DNA from: Plazaster borealis
Lineage: Eukaryota; Echinodermata; Asteroidea; Forcipulatida; Labidiasteridae
Length of the DNA stretch: 64,000 nucleotides
NCBI GenBank assembly: GCA_021014325.1
Contig: CM037474.1
Span: 5,336,488 to 5,400,487, forward strand
Direction: 5' to 3'
Each line of letters opens with the position of its first letter. The stretch's first letter is position 1. The position numbers were made by a program, and so were the translations under genes. This document shows positions 1 through 12,600 of the stretch, in pieces. Under the pieces are notes generated by a model. That model saw only the letters and a program-made list of their open reading frames with translations, did not search any database and was not told the origin of the DNA.

Positions 1-1103
1 TTCCTCTATTCCTCTGTAATGACGTGAAAAGGAGAAGAAACAGCCGAACAACAACAACAAAACAAGAACGTCTAAATGAGTTGAGAGTTTATCTAATGTG
101 GATTTGACAAAAAACAAACTACATTATTAACCATGGCGTTTTTCTTGATCCAGGAGGTGTGAGAAACGAAACTACGAGTTTATTTTTCTTAAATAAGAAA
201 ACGGAAGTGTTGATATCTGGTGGTCTTTGCTTGTTTGTTTGTTTGTGGTTTCTCTTCTCGATCTATCTCTCTCTCTTTTTGTCTTCTTTTTTGGGGGGCG
301 GGGAGTGGTGGGTGGTTTGTCTTTTGCATGTTTGCTTTAGGTGTTTGTTGTTTATTTGTTTGCTTGTATGTATGCGTTGTTGGGCTTTCTTTGCTATGCC
401 AATTTTTTTTTCACAGTTGCCCTGGCGAGCAGTCCCTAAAGAAGCGAGACAATCTGGCCACACGATGGCTAATTAAAACCAATTGTATTATTTAATCGTA
501 GTCCTATCTGAGACATACGCATATACTTTGCCGAATTGCTTTTCTCGTCATTGCTTTATCTATTTATTTTTGTTTATTAATTTATTTATGTATTTATGTA
601 TTTATGTATTTATTAATTTTTATATACATTTTTTCTTGCATTGAAGCTATAGTACAGCTTCATTTATTCAACAACAACAACAACAACCAAACAGTTACAC
701 ATCAATAATACACATTAATAAAGTCCAAAAATATAGCTATTAGATAGCAATCAAGGAGAACAAAATAAACAAAATAAAAACAGATGCAATAATAATATAC
801 AATTTAGCGTGACATAATGACGTGAAACGAAGACCCAAACGATAGATAATTAAATTATAATATGATGATACAATATTGAAGGTGACATAAATGACAAATG
901 GGGACAACACTAAAATCGAATTACTTAATTTTTAAATTTTGTTTATGCATTTATCGTTTCCCCTCCCCCCCCCCATTTTGTGTATGGGGGTGGTGCTGGT
1001 ATTGACTTGTTGGTCTTGTTGCGTTTGTCTAAGCTTGATGTGTGCGCTATGTTTACGTAAAATTTGCTACTCTTAACCCGGTCTCAGAGTCATAACACCT
1101 AAT

Positions 1104-1870
1104 TAATTGTTTGTTTGTTGGGTCATTTGTTTGTCTCGGTTTGCTTGCTGTTTGTTTGTTTGATCCTGATGTTAACAACTTCAGTTCGTAAGTGCTTACC
1201 GAACGATGTGCACATTGTGAGCATCAATATTTATTGTTTAATTTATTTATCTATCTATTTATTTTTTTCATTTATTTGTTTATTTATTTATTGTAGGTGT
1301 TTATATCTTTGTCTTGATGTGTTCTTGTTTACTTTAAAAATGTACTCCTTTATTTATTTTGCTTTGATATGTTCTTGATGCGTGCTTTAGTTTGCGTGGA
1401 CTTGCCTCAATCTTTAACCTGGGCCCAATTTCATAGAAATGCTTAAGCACAAAAAGTAGCTAAGCACAACAAAATTATGCTTACCAGAATAAGGTTACCA
1501 GCCAAACTACCATGTCATATGTACAATTTGTGACTGGTATCCTGCTCATTTCTGCTAAGCAAAAAATGGTTATGCAGTATTTTCTGCTTAAGCAGCTCTA
1601 TGAAATTGAGCCCTGGTCTTTCATTAAAACCAAACCCTTGGGAGCCCAAGGCTTGTTAATAATAAAAGGGGCGAATATTGTAATGGAGGAGATTTAGCAA
1701 AGGGTCAAGGCTAAAGGCTGCAAAAGTGAAGAGGTATGGCGACTTAATATTGTTTATTTGTTGGGCCATATGTTTGTCTCAATTTGCTTGCTTGCTTGTC
1801 TGTTTGTTTGATCACTGATGTTAACATGTTTCAGTTCCGTAGCTGCTTACCGAACGAAACTCAGGTGCGG
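1104..1870. repeat. Diverged ~120-bp direct repeat pair
   Basis: Blocks at 1104-1226 and 1743-1870 share the order TTGTTTG..TTGTTGGG, CATTTGTTTGTCTC or CATATGTTTGTCTC, TTTGCTTGCT, GTTTGTTTGATC, TGATGTTAACA and GCTTACCGAACGA. A MITE lies between them. This looks like an old local duplication. Confidence 0.6.
1421..1613. mobile_element. MITE, family GGGCCCAATTTCATA
   Basis: Terminal inverted repeats: left GGGCCCAATTTCATAGAA, right end (reverse complement) GGGCTCAATTTCATAGAG, both followed by GCTTAAGC-type sequence. The interior repeats the words GCTTAAGCA and TGCTAAGCA. Relatives are at 44292-44483 and 46471-46917, with a partial copy near 30985-31130. Confidence 0.8.
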
Positions 1871-2439
1871 ATTGTGATGATCAAACAAACCTACGTAATT
1901 AACAGCAAGGTCCCTGCCTGCCTGCGTGGTTTAGCGGTCACTTAGCTCGCTAAATGCACGCGGGATTGGAGCTTCGTCTTGTAAATTGTAGTATCCATTT
2001 TCAGCCCTTCTACTTTGAGATTATTTCCGCTTTCTGCTGAAATCTAGACAATAATTTCCCCCAATCGACGTCACAGGCTTGTTTGGGATTAGTTCCGAAG
2101 GGTCCGGAGGGGAAACCCTTCCGCTATATTCTCCCCGAGCAAAAAATCAAAAAAAGGGGAAGCGAAAAAATAAATCCCCGCACGTTGTTCAAGATCCCAA
2201 TATCCAGTTTTGCGCAAATGAAAATAGACTCGTTAACAGTCCCTATACTGGACTATTTTCAAAGTGTCGAATTTATAACATTTCAAAACATAATTGCAAT
2301 TAATGATATCATTGATAAAATAATATTATTAAATTCGGCTAATTATGGTAGTTTTTAACAGCTACATTTGTGTAATGTTTCATTTTGTGATTGTGGAACA
2401 TCCTACGCTAATTGACTGGCACAAGTCTAAAACCACTGC

Positions 2440-2660
2440 TCAAGATACGCTTAAGGTCGGGTCCCCTTCGCACATCCCCTTGACACACGCACCATGATGG
2501 CTAGCTACGAGTACCAGTCGCTTCAGCGACTCCACGATCACGAGCTCTCCGGCGGGCTCTGACGTCAACATCTACGCACGGTGATGGCCAATCTATTTAT
2601 AGGGTGTTTCCCCGAACGCACTTCCGGTTTCCAGCGAGTTTACTCGGCGATTGTCAAGCG
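2440..2660 (+). promoter_or_regulatory. Candidate ELK promoter: CRE, CCAAT, MEF2/TATA-like, ETS site
   Basis: A local GC/CpG-rich island in AT-rich surroundings. It holds a perfect palindromic CRE (TGACGTCA, 2560-2567), GCCAAT at 2587-2592, CTATTTATAG at 2593-2602 (a perfect MEF2 site that may also serve as TATA box) and an ETS site ACTTCCGG at 2620-2627. A 5'UTR-like exon with a good donor follows. The ETS site near an A/T-rich SRF/MEF2-like box would suit autoregulation by a ternary complex factor; that is inference. Confidence 0.5.
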
Positions 2661-2781
2661 ACCAGCAAACTGTGACGCTGTGTGTATCAACTGCATTAGT
2701 TAAAATCATCGCTGAACGGTACGGACGTGGAAAGTATTACTACTACTACTACTGCATAGGTAGAGTGGTACTCAACAAACG
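2625..2781 (+). other. ELK: Candidate ELK 5'UTR exon 1
   Basis: A GC-richer block ends in a strong donor, AAACG then GTGAGT, at 2781/2782. The left edge is a guess, placed about 25-30 bases after the TATA/MEF2-like site at 2593. No long ORF is present, so it would be non-coding and join to exon 2 at 6532. Transcript data are needed to confirm the start. Confidence 0.45.
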
Positions 2782-5700
2782 GTGAGTCACATTTTGTACA
2801 TAGATTTGCTCAATTTTTTTCTGGATCGTGCAGTATTTCAAATTGCATCTGCAATTATAATAGAAGGGAGAATATTGAAAAGTTGTGCATGTTTTTACTC
2901 GAACTTGATTCGGTGTGCAGCTTGCTTTTGCCATATGACTCGAGCAAGGATTGGTTGTGCACACACACACATGGTACTATAATTATTCAGATATTAAAAT
3001 TAGCTACCGTATACACAGCGTTAGAGAGCTAGAACTTGCAGCTGGTCTTACGAAGAAAAATGCTTCGTGAGGCTTTAAAATAACAAAACAAAAAAATTAA
3101 ACCACCTCAAGATGTTGTCTGGATTCCCAGGGTTTATTTGCTTTATTTTCATTTTATCAACAAGGAAATTCAACAAAGTATTGCATGGTATTGGCAAACA
3201 TTCAGGTTTCTATCGGTGATCACAGCGTCAGGGGGAATTAAAATGACCTCATTTATATCGAATTTTGCAAAAAGCTCAAAAGAAATGTTTGTTCATTTAT
3301 GGGGCGGGGGGGGGGGCAGAAATTCTGCCACTCAGTTTTTATATTTGAGCGTCAGAACTCACTGGGAAAAAAAGAAACAAAAGAGCTTGTGTTTAGCAAA
3401 ATGAAGATGAGTGTGGGGGATGGATATGCCTTCGTTTCGTAAGGCAATAATCAAACAAGGAAATAAAACCAGCTTAAAAAAAACCACATACTCTAAATCC
3501 ATTTAAGTAATTTGACTTGAGTCTCAGCGTGCAGGAAGCTTATGATTATTAATTTGTGAATTATCAGAGATACGCAGTACACTGCAATCTTATCATATCT
3601 GTGCACACGTGTATATAAATCGGCGAGGTCCCCCCCACAAGCCAGCCCCAGTGGAATATGGGGCAGCAACTCATGTATACGGCCGTATAGCTATTAACTA
3701 GAACAGGTGGCCTTATCTACGAATTTATTGATTTTGTTTTATACTGCACCGTACCGTGCGGCGAGGCCCAGACGGATTCAGCCCGGACATCCGGGTTGAT
3801 TTGAAGAAAAAACTGAATTTGAGACGGTGCGCTGCCGGATGTTTCGCTAGCAGCCTAGGTCCGACCACCGACCGCCTCACCTGACCCATTAATCAGGCTA
3901 AATAATGCCGTCTTTCTAGGAAATTGTTCCTTTCTACCCCTTTGTTTATTTTGTTTCTCTAAAGTATATATTTACGGGTCATCAGACTTGATGAGAAAGT
4001 GGCGATGTCAGTTTGTCAAAAAATAATAACGTTCAGAACATAAATGTTCAGAATTACAGAAAGATTTTAAAATGCCTACTGCTGAATGTATATTACAGCA
4101 TTTTCATTGTTTATCAATACTTGATACAAATATTGCAATACCGCAAGTTACTGCAGTTTCAACCAATTTAATTAACTTTACACATTTATGACACAATCTT
4201 TCGGTACAAAATATTAAACCCATTTTTAAACAAAAAGCAGCTCAATTATAACACGAGTATAAAAATCAAGTTTCAAGAGAACAATGGACGGCAAAGAACA
4301 AAAGAAAGTTTTTATTTTTAAGAGGTATAGGCCTATATCCCGCCGGTAGTTTGCAATTGTGGTTAGCCTGGCCTCCATACGTCACGTGGAGTTTTAATTG
4401 AAAAAACATGCCTTCGAAATGAATGAAGCAAATATTCAAGAAGCTCTGGAGTTTGTTGCTTACACTTTCCATTATTTCTCCATACTGTTTCCACGTGTGT
4501 GGGTGTCAGTGCCGTTAAAGGCACTGAACACGTTTGGAAATTGTCAAAGACCAGTGTTCTCACTTGGTGTATCCCAACTTGGTGTATCCCAACATATGCA
4601 TAAAATAACAAGCCTGTGAAAATTTGGGCTCAATTGGTCATCGAAGTTGCAAGAAAATGATGAAAGAAAAAACACCCTTGTTGTACAAATTTGTGTGCTT
4701 TCAGATAGGAATAAAAACTTCTTGCAAGAAGTTTTTATTGTTTTAGTGAGAAATTACCTCTTTCTCAAAAACTACGTTACTTCAGAGGGAGTCGTTTCCT
4801 ACAATGTTTTATACTATCAACAGCTCTTAAGTTTTTATGCTAATATTTGTTTTGAGTCATTACCAAACGTGTACGATACCTTTAAGTAACCTGCAGTTCA
4901 CAATTTCCATAGACAAATCGGCTTCATCCTTAGCTATTTCCAAACTTTAAGGCCAAGACTAACAATGAATTTTGGAAAGGAAGTATATATATAGAATGTT
5001 TATACAGCTAGATTTGCACTAGGAATGCAGTGAGGATAAACTGAGAATAAACAACTTTGTTTAGCATGGAACGATTCCATCAACTTTTGCATAAAAATAG
5101 CAAATTATTTTGACTAAACAGATTTTGTGCACAGTGAATGCTATAGAATTAATAGTGAGTAGAAACATATGATTTTTGAGTAGCTACTGCATAACTGGTA
5201 TACAACTTGTGTAGAATTTTGCAATGCTATTCAAGGAAAACCGTTCACTGTTTAGTATATGAAGCGCACATCCAATGGTCAAGTTCGTGACGCAAGTAGG
5301 CCTATATACCCTAAAATAAAATAATATAGACTTCTGAAGACATTAACCAATTATAACATATTCTCTATTTATGATTCATTTAAATTCATTCAATTGATTG
5401 TTTAATTTGTTGTCAAACGTGTATGAAAAACAAAACCATTTGAAATAGTTGCAGAGTAGTTTTACTTGTGTAAAAGAGGGTGCGTAGCCTCTAACGGGAT
5501 GCTCTAATTCCAAGTTTTACAACTAAATAGTATACTTATCATCAAGTCAACTTCACGAGTTACTTCTTCCAATTTTGTTTTTTCATAATGATATGAATTT
5601 AATAACTACGCTTGAGTTAGTCGCACCATACGGTTGTGAACGCCCACCTTTTGTCTGAAAAGGACTCCGTGCGTCCGCACACATTCAGGTGCTAAATGAA

Positions 5701-6531
5701 GCTCGATGATTTTAGTGCATGGCCCTCAAAATTAACACTGGTAAATTGCCGTCATATCAGATTAATACAAGTCTTGTGTAGTGACGTTATTACGTTTAAT
5801 ATACAGTCAGAATGATTGAAAACTGGCATTGTCCCTCGCCAAAGAGGCCGACAGATTAATTGAACGTCCTTTCTCAAAGCCCTTAATTTGGCAAAAACAT
5901 GACCAACTTCCCATACACGTCTTGCATTGAAACTGTTTCCGCTCGGAACGCGCACAAAAGAAAACCGTACTCGTCCTAGGGTTTCAAAAAAATGGCATCC
6001 GGAGCCTTTAAAAACAACAATTATGGAGCATGCGTGGATGTCATCATTATGACGTCATAAGGAAACCATCACTGGCCTGGCGTAATGTTAATGATTGCGG
6101 ATTTGTATAATAATGAATAAGGGTTTTCTATGAGCAGAGTCTTTAGACACGAGTTTTTTGCAGATGTAATTTTTTAGTACTGGTCGGGTTTTTCGATGAC
6201 GTACGTTTTACAGACGGAATGGTCAGTCACAGCAATTTGCTTTATGATCAATCGTTTTGATATTTTGTTTTGAAGACCGACAAAAGAAAAAGAAAAAAAG
6301 TATTCCGAATTTGATAACCTGCCCAGTTTTTATTGAAAAGAATTTCAGTTTAAGATTCGAGTTTGATGTGGAAGCACAAAGTGTGTTACGATTTTCCTGC
6401 GACGGACAATTTTTTAATTTGGCATTTTGAGTAACTCAATTCTTCCGTCAGTTTTTAAACTGCCTTTGATACATCGAGTGTCTATACAAACTGCACATTC
6501 TGACTTTGCTGTATTTTCTTTCTTGTGCCAG
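2782..6531 (+). other. ELK intron 1
   Basis: A 3.75-kb interval with no credible coding exon. It holds one MITE (4516-4885) and a perfect CRE (TGACGTCA at 6050-6057) about 0.5 kb before exon 2, within a stretch that could be an enhancer. The rest is AT-rich with short homopolymers. Confidence 0.5.
4516..4885. mobile_element. MITE, family AAAGGCACTGNACACGTTTGG (copy 1)
   Basis: The left end TTAAAGGCACTGAACACGTT and right end CAAACGTGTACGATACCTTT are imperfect inverted repeats next to TA dinucleotides, as in Tc1/mariner-type MITEs. The phrase CTTGGTGTATCCCAA is locally duplicated inside. Five other copies lie in this window. Short ORFs inside it recur in other copies and are not genes. Confidence 0.85.
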
Positions 6532-6692
6532 AATTTCTCGACATCGGCTGTCCTTTTGCGATTTGAATTCGGGGCGTCGTGACCGCGATCTGACCATCAT
6601 GTTAACCAACCATAATCGGGCCCCGTCACCACCCACCTCGCCTCCAGCCTCGAGTCCGACGGAACATCACCTGGCTAAATCTCACAACAAAG
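6532..6692 (+). other. ELK: ELK exon 2 (5'UTR plus first 31 codons of extended form)
   Basis: The acceptor is a pyrimidine tract ending TTGTGCCAG at 6531; the donor is AAAG then GTAAGT at 6692/6693. The first ATG in this open frame is at 6599. The 31 encoded residues are low complexity, with a Pro/Ser stretch [12 protein letters not shown]. The exon leaves one base of a codon, exactly the phase accepted at 11212. Confidence 0.65.
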
Positions 6693-9600
6693 GTAAGTTT
6701 TTTGTGTGGAATTCATTCCTTGAAATGAGGCTAGTCATAAATTGTTTTTGATCCTTTTAATCTTTAAATGTAAGATGCTTGGATCTCACAATAAAATGTA
6801 TAGCCTATACCGTAAACTGATTTTCTACTGATGTTCTGTTTTCACAAAGTTTTGGTAAGGGGCAATTCAGAATGGTCAATGTTTAAAGAAATCGAAATTG
6901 TGGGTGGGTGGGACAAAAGAAATAACTGAAAATCGAATTTTTAAAAAACAAATTACATATATATATATTATCAAACGAAAAAGAAGAAGAAAAAATACCC
7001 AGCTGGCCAAGATCTTCAATTTCATTCCTGATTAAACTACAAAGTTGTTTGTTTAAGCCAGGAAAAGCTATTGAAAACTACTGATGTTGGATACCCTTGC
7101 TCTAAAATATCTGGTTCATTTGAGGCATTACTTTGTTCTTCAGTGTATAGATTATATTATGGAGCAATTCAATTCACTAAGTCGACTTTTTTTTAACATT
7201 GACTATTCTGAATGGCCCCTTACTATGAAAATGATGATGAAAATGTTCGGAGGTGAACTATTAAAGACTATTGATTTAATAGTATCAACCGGTAAATGCA
7301 GAACTCTTTGTCAAAGTTTTTTCCTTGTTATCGTTTTACATTATTTTTCACTCACGGTCTTGTAAAATCTACCACAAGAAAAAATAACAAATACTGGAGG
7401 CAACTAATAAATGAGCATATTTCCATAAACTCCTTGATGCACTTCCGGGACATTAATTCCCCCACAATGGCGCCATTTTGCGGTTAACACAAGGCAGGGT
7501 GTGATGTTCAGCCGGTCTGATTCCAATCAAACAAAATGTGACTCGACACAAAAACAACAAATGTCATCGTGCACCGACAACCTGTTTCCGGATATTTGAA
7601 CATAGAATTTCGAATTCTCCTGAGTTATTTTAACTTTTGGAATGAATCAAAATGCTATCAAGGAATGTGCTTTTATTTTGTTCTTTGTCTTGACATTATC
7701 TTATGCCGAAGTTCATCAAATTTAGAGTTCCTTTTGACTGACGAGTCGACCATAGAGCTAGCTAGGCGAGACCCAATGTAAACTGTGTGTTGTTTATGTC
7801 AACATTATACTGTGTACACACACAACACACCCGACTTAACCAAATTTGGTGTGTCGGTTGGGGTTTTTTGTGTATGGGGTTACCCCATTGCAATTGTTGT
7901 AGCCGCGGACGTGCAGTGTGACACAGTTGTTCGGGGAAACTCTCTTTCACATTCCACAGCTTATGACATCATCAAAGAATGGTGTCACAACAGGGTCAAG
8001 GACTACCCCTAGGGGTACGTATTAGGGTTTCTATACGAATACGATCCCCCCTTGTGAATGATTGCATGCCATATGGATTGGGTCACTAGGTGGTTTCTTG
8101 ATAACGGGCGCGACGGTGTATGTACATTTCTTTGCTTGTATACATTTTTTGGGACTAATCGATCAAACAAGCAGCGCGTGTATTTTAGTTTCGAAATTTC
8201 TGGCACAAAAACTTCACAGGTGAGTCGAATTGTTAAAAAACCCGTTTTGCCATTACTAACGAACACATTTTTAAAATTATAAAATCATTGGCCATTTTGA
8301 GATGTGATGGGATTGCACTGTTGGTAGAACAACTTGCTCTATGGTTTGGGTCAACAATCTGTCTGTATATTAATACACCCACCTCCATGATACACCCAAA
8401 CCACGCAGGTACAAACCAAACAGGAATCCACCAAACAGTGCATGCCAGTCTTAATTCTATACCTCCATGGTCTGACTGATGGTCTTGTCATTGAGCTCCA
8501 TGGTCTTTTAACGTGTCCACCATCTCAAAAAGGCCAATGGTACCTTCCCATTATATAGGCGTGTTGAATGTGAGGTAAATGGTGGGTATAGGGGTTACAT
8601 TGTTGTTCTGAGTTATATTTAATGAAACTTTTGATGTTTTGGGAGTAGTAAATTTAATGCTATTAAGGTGCTTCAACAGTCTCATTTTCAATTTCAAGTT
8701 GATCCACTTGAAAAAGTCGTCTTGACGAGAAGGGCATTACAAGCTTTTGATTATAAAAGACAAATTTCTCATCAGATATCTGTGAAAATTAAGTGGTACC
8801 ATACACGCTGCACTCGTGACAGCAAGTGATACAAGCCAGTGCAATTTGGCTGTATTATAAACAACGTTCTTATAAAGCGGTACTTCACAATATACCACAG
8901 CACTGTGTGACAAGCATCAAACCTCATCAGATAGATATAACATTCCTGAAACAGGATGATCTAACAACAACAAAACAAAGAATACTACAAAGTTGAAAAT
9001 AAGTGTCTTTTGAAAGTGCTTTCCTAAATGATTGAAATGAATAGTGTCTGACATTCTGACTTGAGATGGCAGTTCATTCCAAAGTCTGGGAGCTGCGTTG
9101 TCAGCAGAATGGTACAGTTCTATAATCAGCAAAGACAATGCAGTCTCGATTATAATTTACGCAAGGATGAAATTTGACGTATGTCAATGTCCCTGAAAAA
9201 TGGCTTCTGGTTTTGAACCTGATGGGTTCCCCCTTAGATCCAGAACCTGCCGGACCTCCTGGATGTTACAATTCAGGAGGTTTACAGACTCTGTGCTTAC
9301 AATTCAGGAGGTTCACAGACTCTGTGCATACAATTCATGGGGTTTACATACTCTGTGCTTACAATTCAGGAGGTTTACAGACTCTGTGCTTACAATTCAG
9401 GAGGTTCACAGACTTTGTGCTTACAATTCAGGAGGTTCACAGACTCTGTGCTTACAATTCATGAGGTTTACAGACTCTGTGCTTACAATTCATGAGGTTT
9501 ACATACTCTGTGCTTACAATTCAGGAGGTTTACAGACTCTGTGCTTACAATTCAGGAGGTTCACATACTCTGTGCTTACAATTCAGGAGGTTCACAGACT

Positions 9601-12600
9601 GTGCTTACAATTCATGAGGTTTACAGACTCTGTGCTTACAATTCAGGAGGTTCACATACTATGTGCTTACAATTCAGGAGGTTTACAGACTCTGTGCTTA
9701 CAATTCAGGAGGTTCACATACTCTGTGCTTACAATTCAGGAGGTTCACAGACTCTGTGCTTACAATTCAGGAGGTTTGCAGACTATGTGCTTACAATTCA
9801 GGAGGTTCACAGACTCTGTGCTTACAATTCAGGAGGTTTGCAGACTATGTGCTTACAATTCAGGAGGTTTGCAGACTATGTGCTTACAATTCAGGAGGTT
9901 TACAGACTCTGTGCTTACAATTCAGGAGGTTCACAGACTCTGTGCATACAATTCAGGAGGTTTACAGACTCTGTGCTTACAATTTAGGAGGTTCACAGAC
10001 TCATGTGACAATTCAGGAGGTTCACAGACTCTGTGCATACAATTCAGGAGGTTTACAGACTCTGTGCTTACAATTCAGGAGGTTTACAGACTCTGTGCTT
10101 ACATTTCAGGAGGTTCACAGACTCTGTGCATACAATTCATGGGTTTACAGACTCTGTGCATACAATTCAGGAGGTTCACAGACTCTGTGCATACAATTCA
10201 TGGGGTTTACATACCCTGTGCTTACAATTCAGGAGGTTTACAGACTCTGTGCTTACAATTCAAGAGGTTTACAGACTCTGTGCTTACAATTCATGAGGTT
10301 TACAGACTCTGTGCTTACAATTCAGGAGGTTCACAGACTATAAGTGCTTACAATTCAGGAGGTTTAAGTTACAGACTCTGTACTTATACAGTTCAGGGGG
10401 GTTACAGACTCTGTGCATCACCAGAAATACAAAACTACAACATGGACTATTTCCTTGTTTTCCCTTGGGTGACTGATGCTTTACCCCTTTCAAGAAAATG
10501 TTAAGGGCTCCTGGATATTTTGAGAAAATCCTGAATCAGGAAAAAATCCTGAGAAATCACATGCTTGTTTATTATGTGTACAGCGAAACCTGCCCTAAGC
10601 CCATGTTAGTTCTAGTTGTTACTGCTTCAAATTGTACAACCAGAGTCAAAGTTCATGCTAATTAAACAATCATGTTGTTTTATTGCGATACTTAATCTAT
10701 CGAAACTATCACAATGCCACCCAACCTTTAACTTACATCACCACAAAATTAAAAAAGATGCTGATAAGCTCTACCTTTTGTTTAAATATAATAAATACAG
10801 CGGACTTCCTGTTGTAGCACGTTTTCGTTTCAGGGGAGAGAGGTTTCAAATGAAGTAAAAGTAGGATACCGCGTATATATACTTGATGATAAGCTGTATA
10901 GAGATATTATTATCATTCATATATCAGTTCACAATAACCAGGCATGTGCACTTGGTGCCACTTCCCGCACGTCAAAGTTTAGGCGGGATCTCTTGTTTCC
11001 TTGTAAAAAAAAAGGTCCTTGCAACGGGGAAGTTGAAGCATAATTACATTTAGCCCCGGGCGAGCCACTCGCACCAAGTTTGTTCTCAACACAGTTCTCT
11101 TGGGTCGGAGACGGGGTTTTTTCATTTATTGATAAGAGCCTATATTTAAAGTTGTGACTGTGGTCTTCGATATTTTGACGATGTATACTTGTTTTACGCT
11201 GGTTCCTTTAGAGAAACCGGGCCCTGGGCGTGTACCCACCCCTACGATGGTGAAATCAGAGTACCAGGCCGACCAACCAATGGACTTACAAAACACAGTT
11301 CAAACAACGCACGTGGTTGCAGCAGGAAAACTAAAAGGTAAGCAGCCATGATAACTCATTAAACAAAAAAGATATGATAAAATGATGTTATAATAGTTCA
11401 GTTTGTCGTTTGTCTTGGTTAATCTCCTATACGAGTACATTGTTCGAAGGAATGACTTTATGGCAAAAACTGTGTGTATTTCATGTAGTCCAACCATGGA
11501 GGTAGGATGGTCCAACATAGCTAACATTAAAAAGTGGCCAAAGAAATGTACCACCAAACTGTCTTTAAAACAAACCAAACCAACTGATGTTTCCAGTAAG
11601 TACAAACAAATTTCCCTGGCATGATGATTTGGCTCATTTTTAATGTGACTTCCAAACTTCAATATCAACAGAACGGTTGCCTCCTAAAATATTGTGAGGG
11701 ACTAGTTTATTATAACTACGTGTACATAAACTTTGTGGTGGAAGACGTGGGATACGGAGGGCGGCGTTATTGTTGAAAAAGGGGAAACCTTTGTTGTTTA
11801 TTGGACTACCCAAATGCCACTGTTTTTGTTGTCGGTGTGATAAAGGATTATCCTAAATGGGACATGAGTTATGCAGATATGCATAACCCACACGTATGTA
11901 TACGAAGCTGCTCCCTTTATTATCAGTATAAACAGTTTGAATTCACACTTGGAGTGACCGGGTCGAAGGCATCGATGTTCCGAGGATAAGTTACCCCTTG
12001 AAACTCGAGAGTCCCAGTCACCGTCTTTTAGGAAAATACCCTCAAGATTCGGTTGAAGATGGTTGAAGAGTCACTGGAAACAACATTGAAAATGATCCCT
12101 ATAGAACGGTTTGAGAAAATACTCGGCAGACATCCATTTATAAGGCGTTCATGAAACAGTAATTAGTAAACCATTTTAGTCATGTGTTTAATGAGAACAA
12201 ATAACGGTTGTTATTTATAACGGTTGTTATTTTGCTTTAAAATATGTTAATGACTTTTAGTTTATTTGTAAAGATATATACAAAAAATCCCCTGGCGATT
12301 GTTTTTAATTCACTAATTTATAAGGAAAACAATGAAATTGTTGGTTTGTTTGTCGTTCCTTTTCAAGTAATCTTCCGATTCTGACATGAGGAAAAATCGA
12401 ACATGAAATAGTTGTAATGTTCTCACTATTATAGTTCTCATCATAACGTTGAACGGTTGCATCAATCGGCGGCTGTTTATGCAAATGATTGGGGGGGGGG
12501 GTAACCACAGTTTACAGAACATCACGAGATCACGAGAGGAGCAATCTCAAAAAATCCAAACCCAAAAGCCGGAAGTAAAAACTTGACTCACCCAACTGAC

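Larger units (their letters stand above)
1..2439. other. AT-rich 5' flank without a gene
   Basis: Many TTTG/TTTA runs and simple-sequence stretches and no credible coding exon. It contains one TIR element (1421-1613) and a diverged direct duplication (about 1104-1226 and 1743-1870). Short ORFs here are low-complexity and lack splice context. Confidence 0.6.
6693..11211 (+). other. ELK intron 2
   Basis: A 4.5-kb intron between two phase-1 exons. It contains a LINE reverse-transcriptase relic (8985-9138, - strand) and the 31-bp minisatellite (9265-10425). No further coding exon is recognised. Confidence 0.55.

Noticed and set aside
5752..5955. 67-codon - strand ORF
   Set aside because: No similarity recognised, no splice sites in phase, and it lies in ELK intron 1.
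9200..10504. 434-codon ORF
   Set aside because: It is produced by the stop-free 31-bp minisatellite; the same array is open in the other forward frames, and there is no codon bias or splice context.
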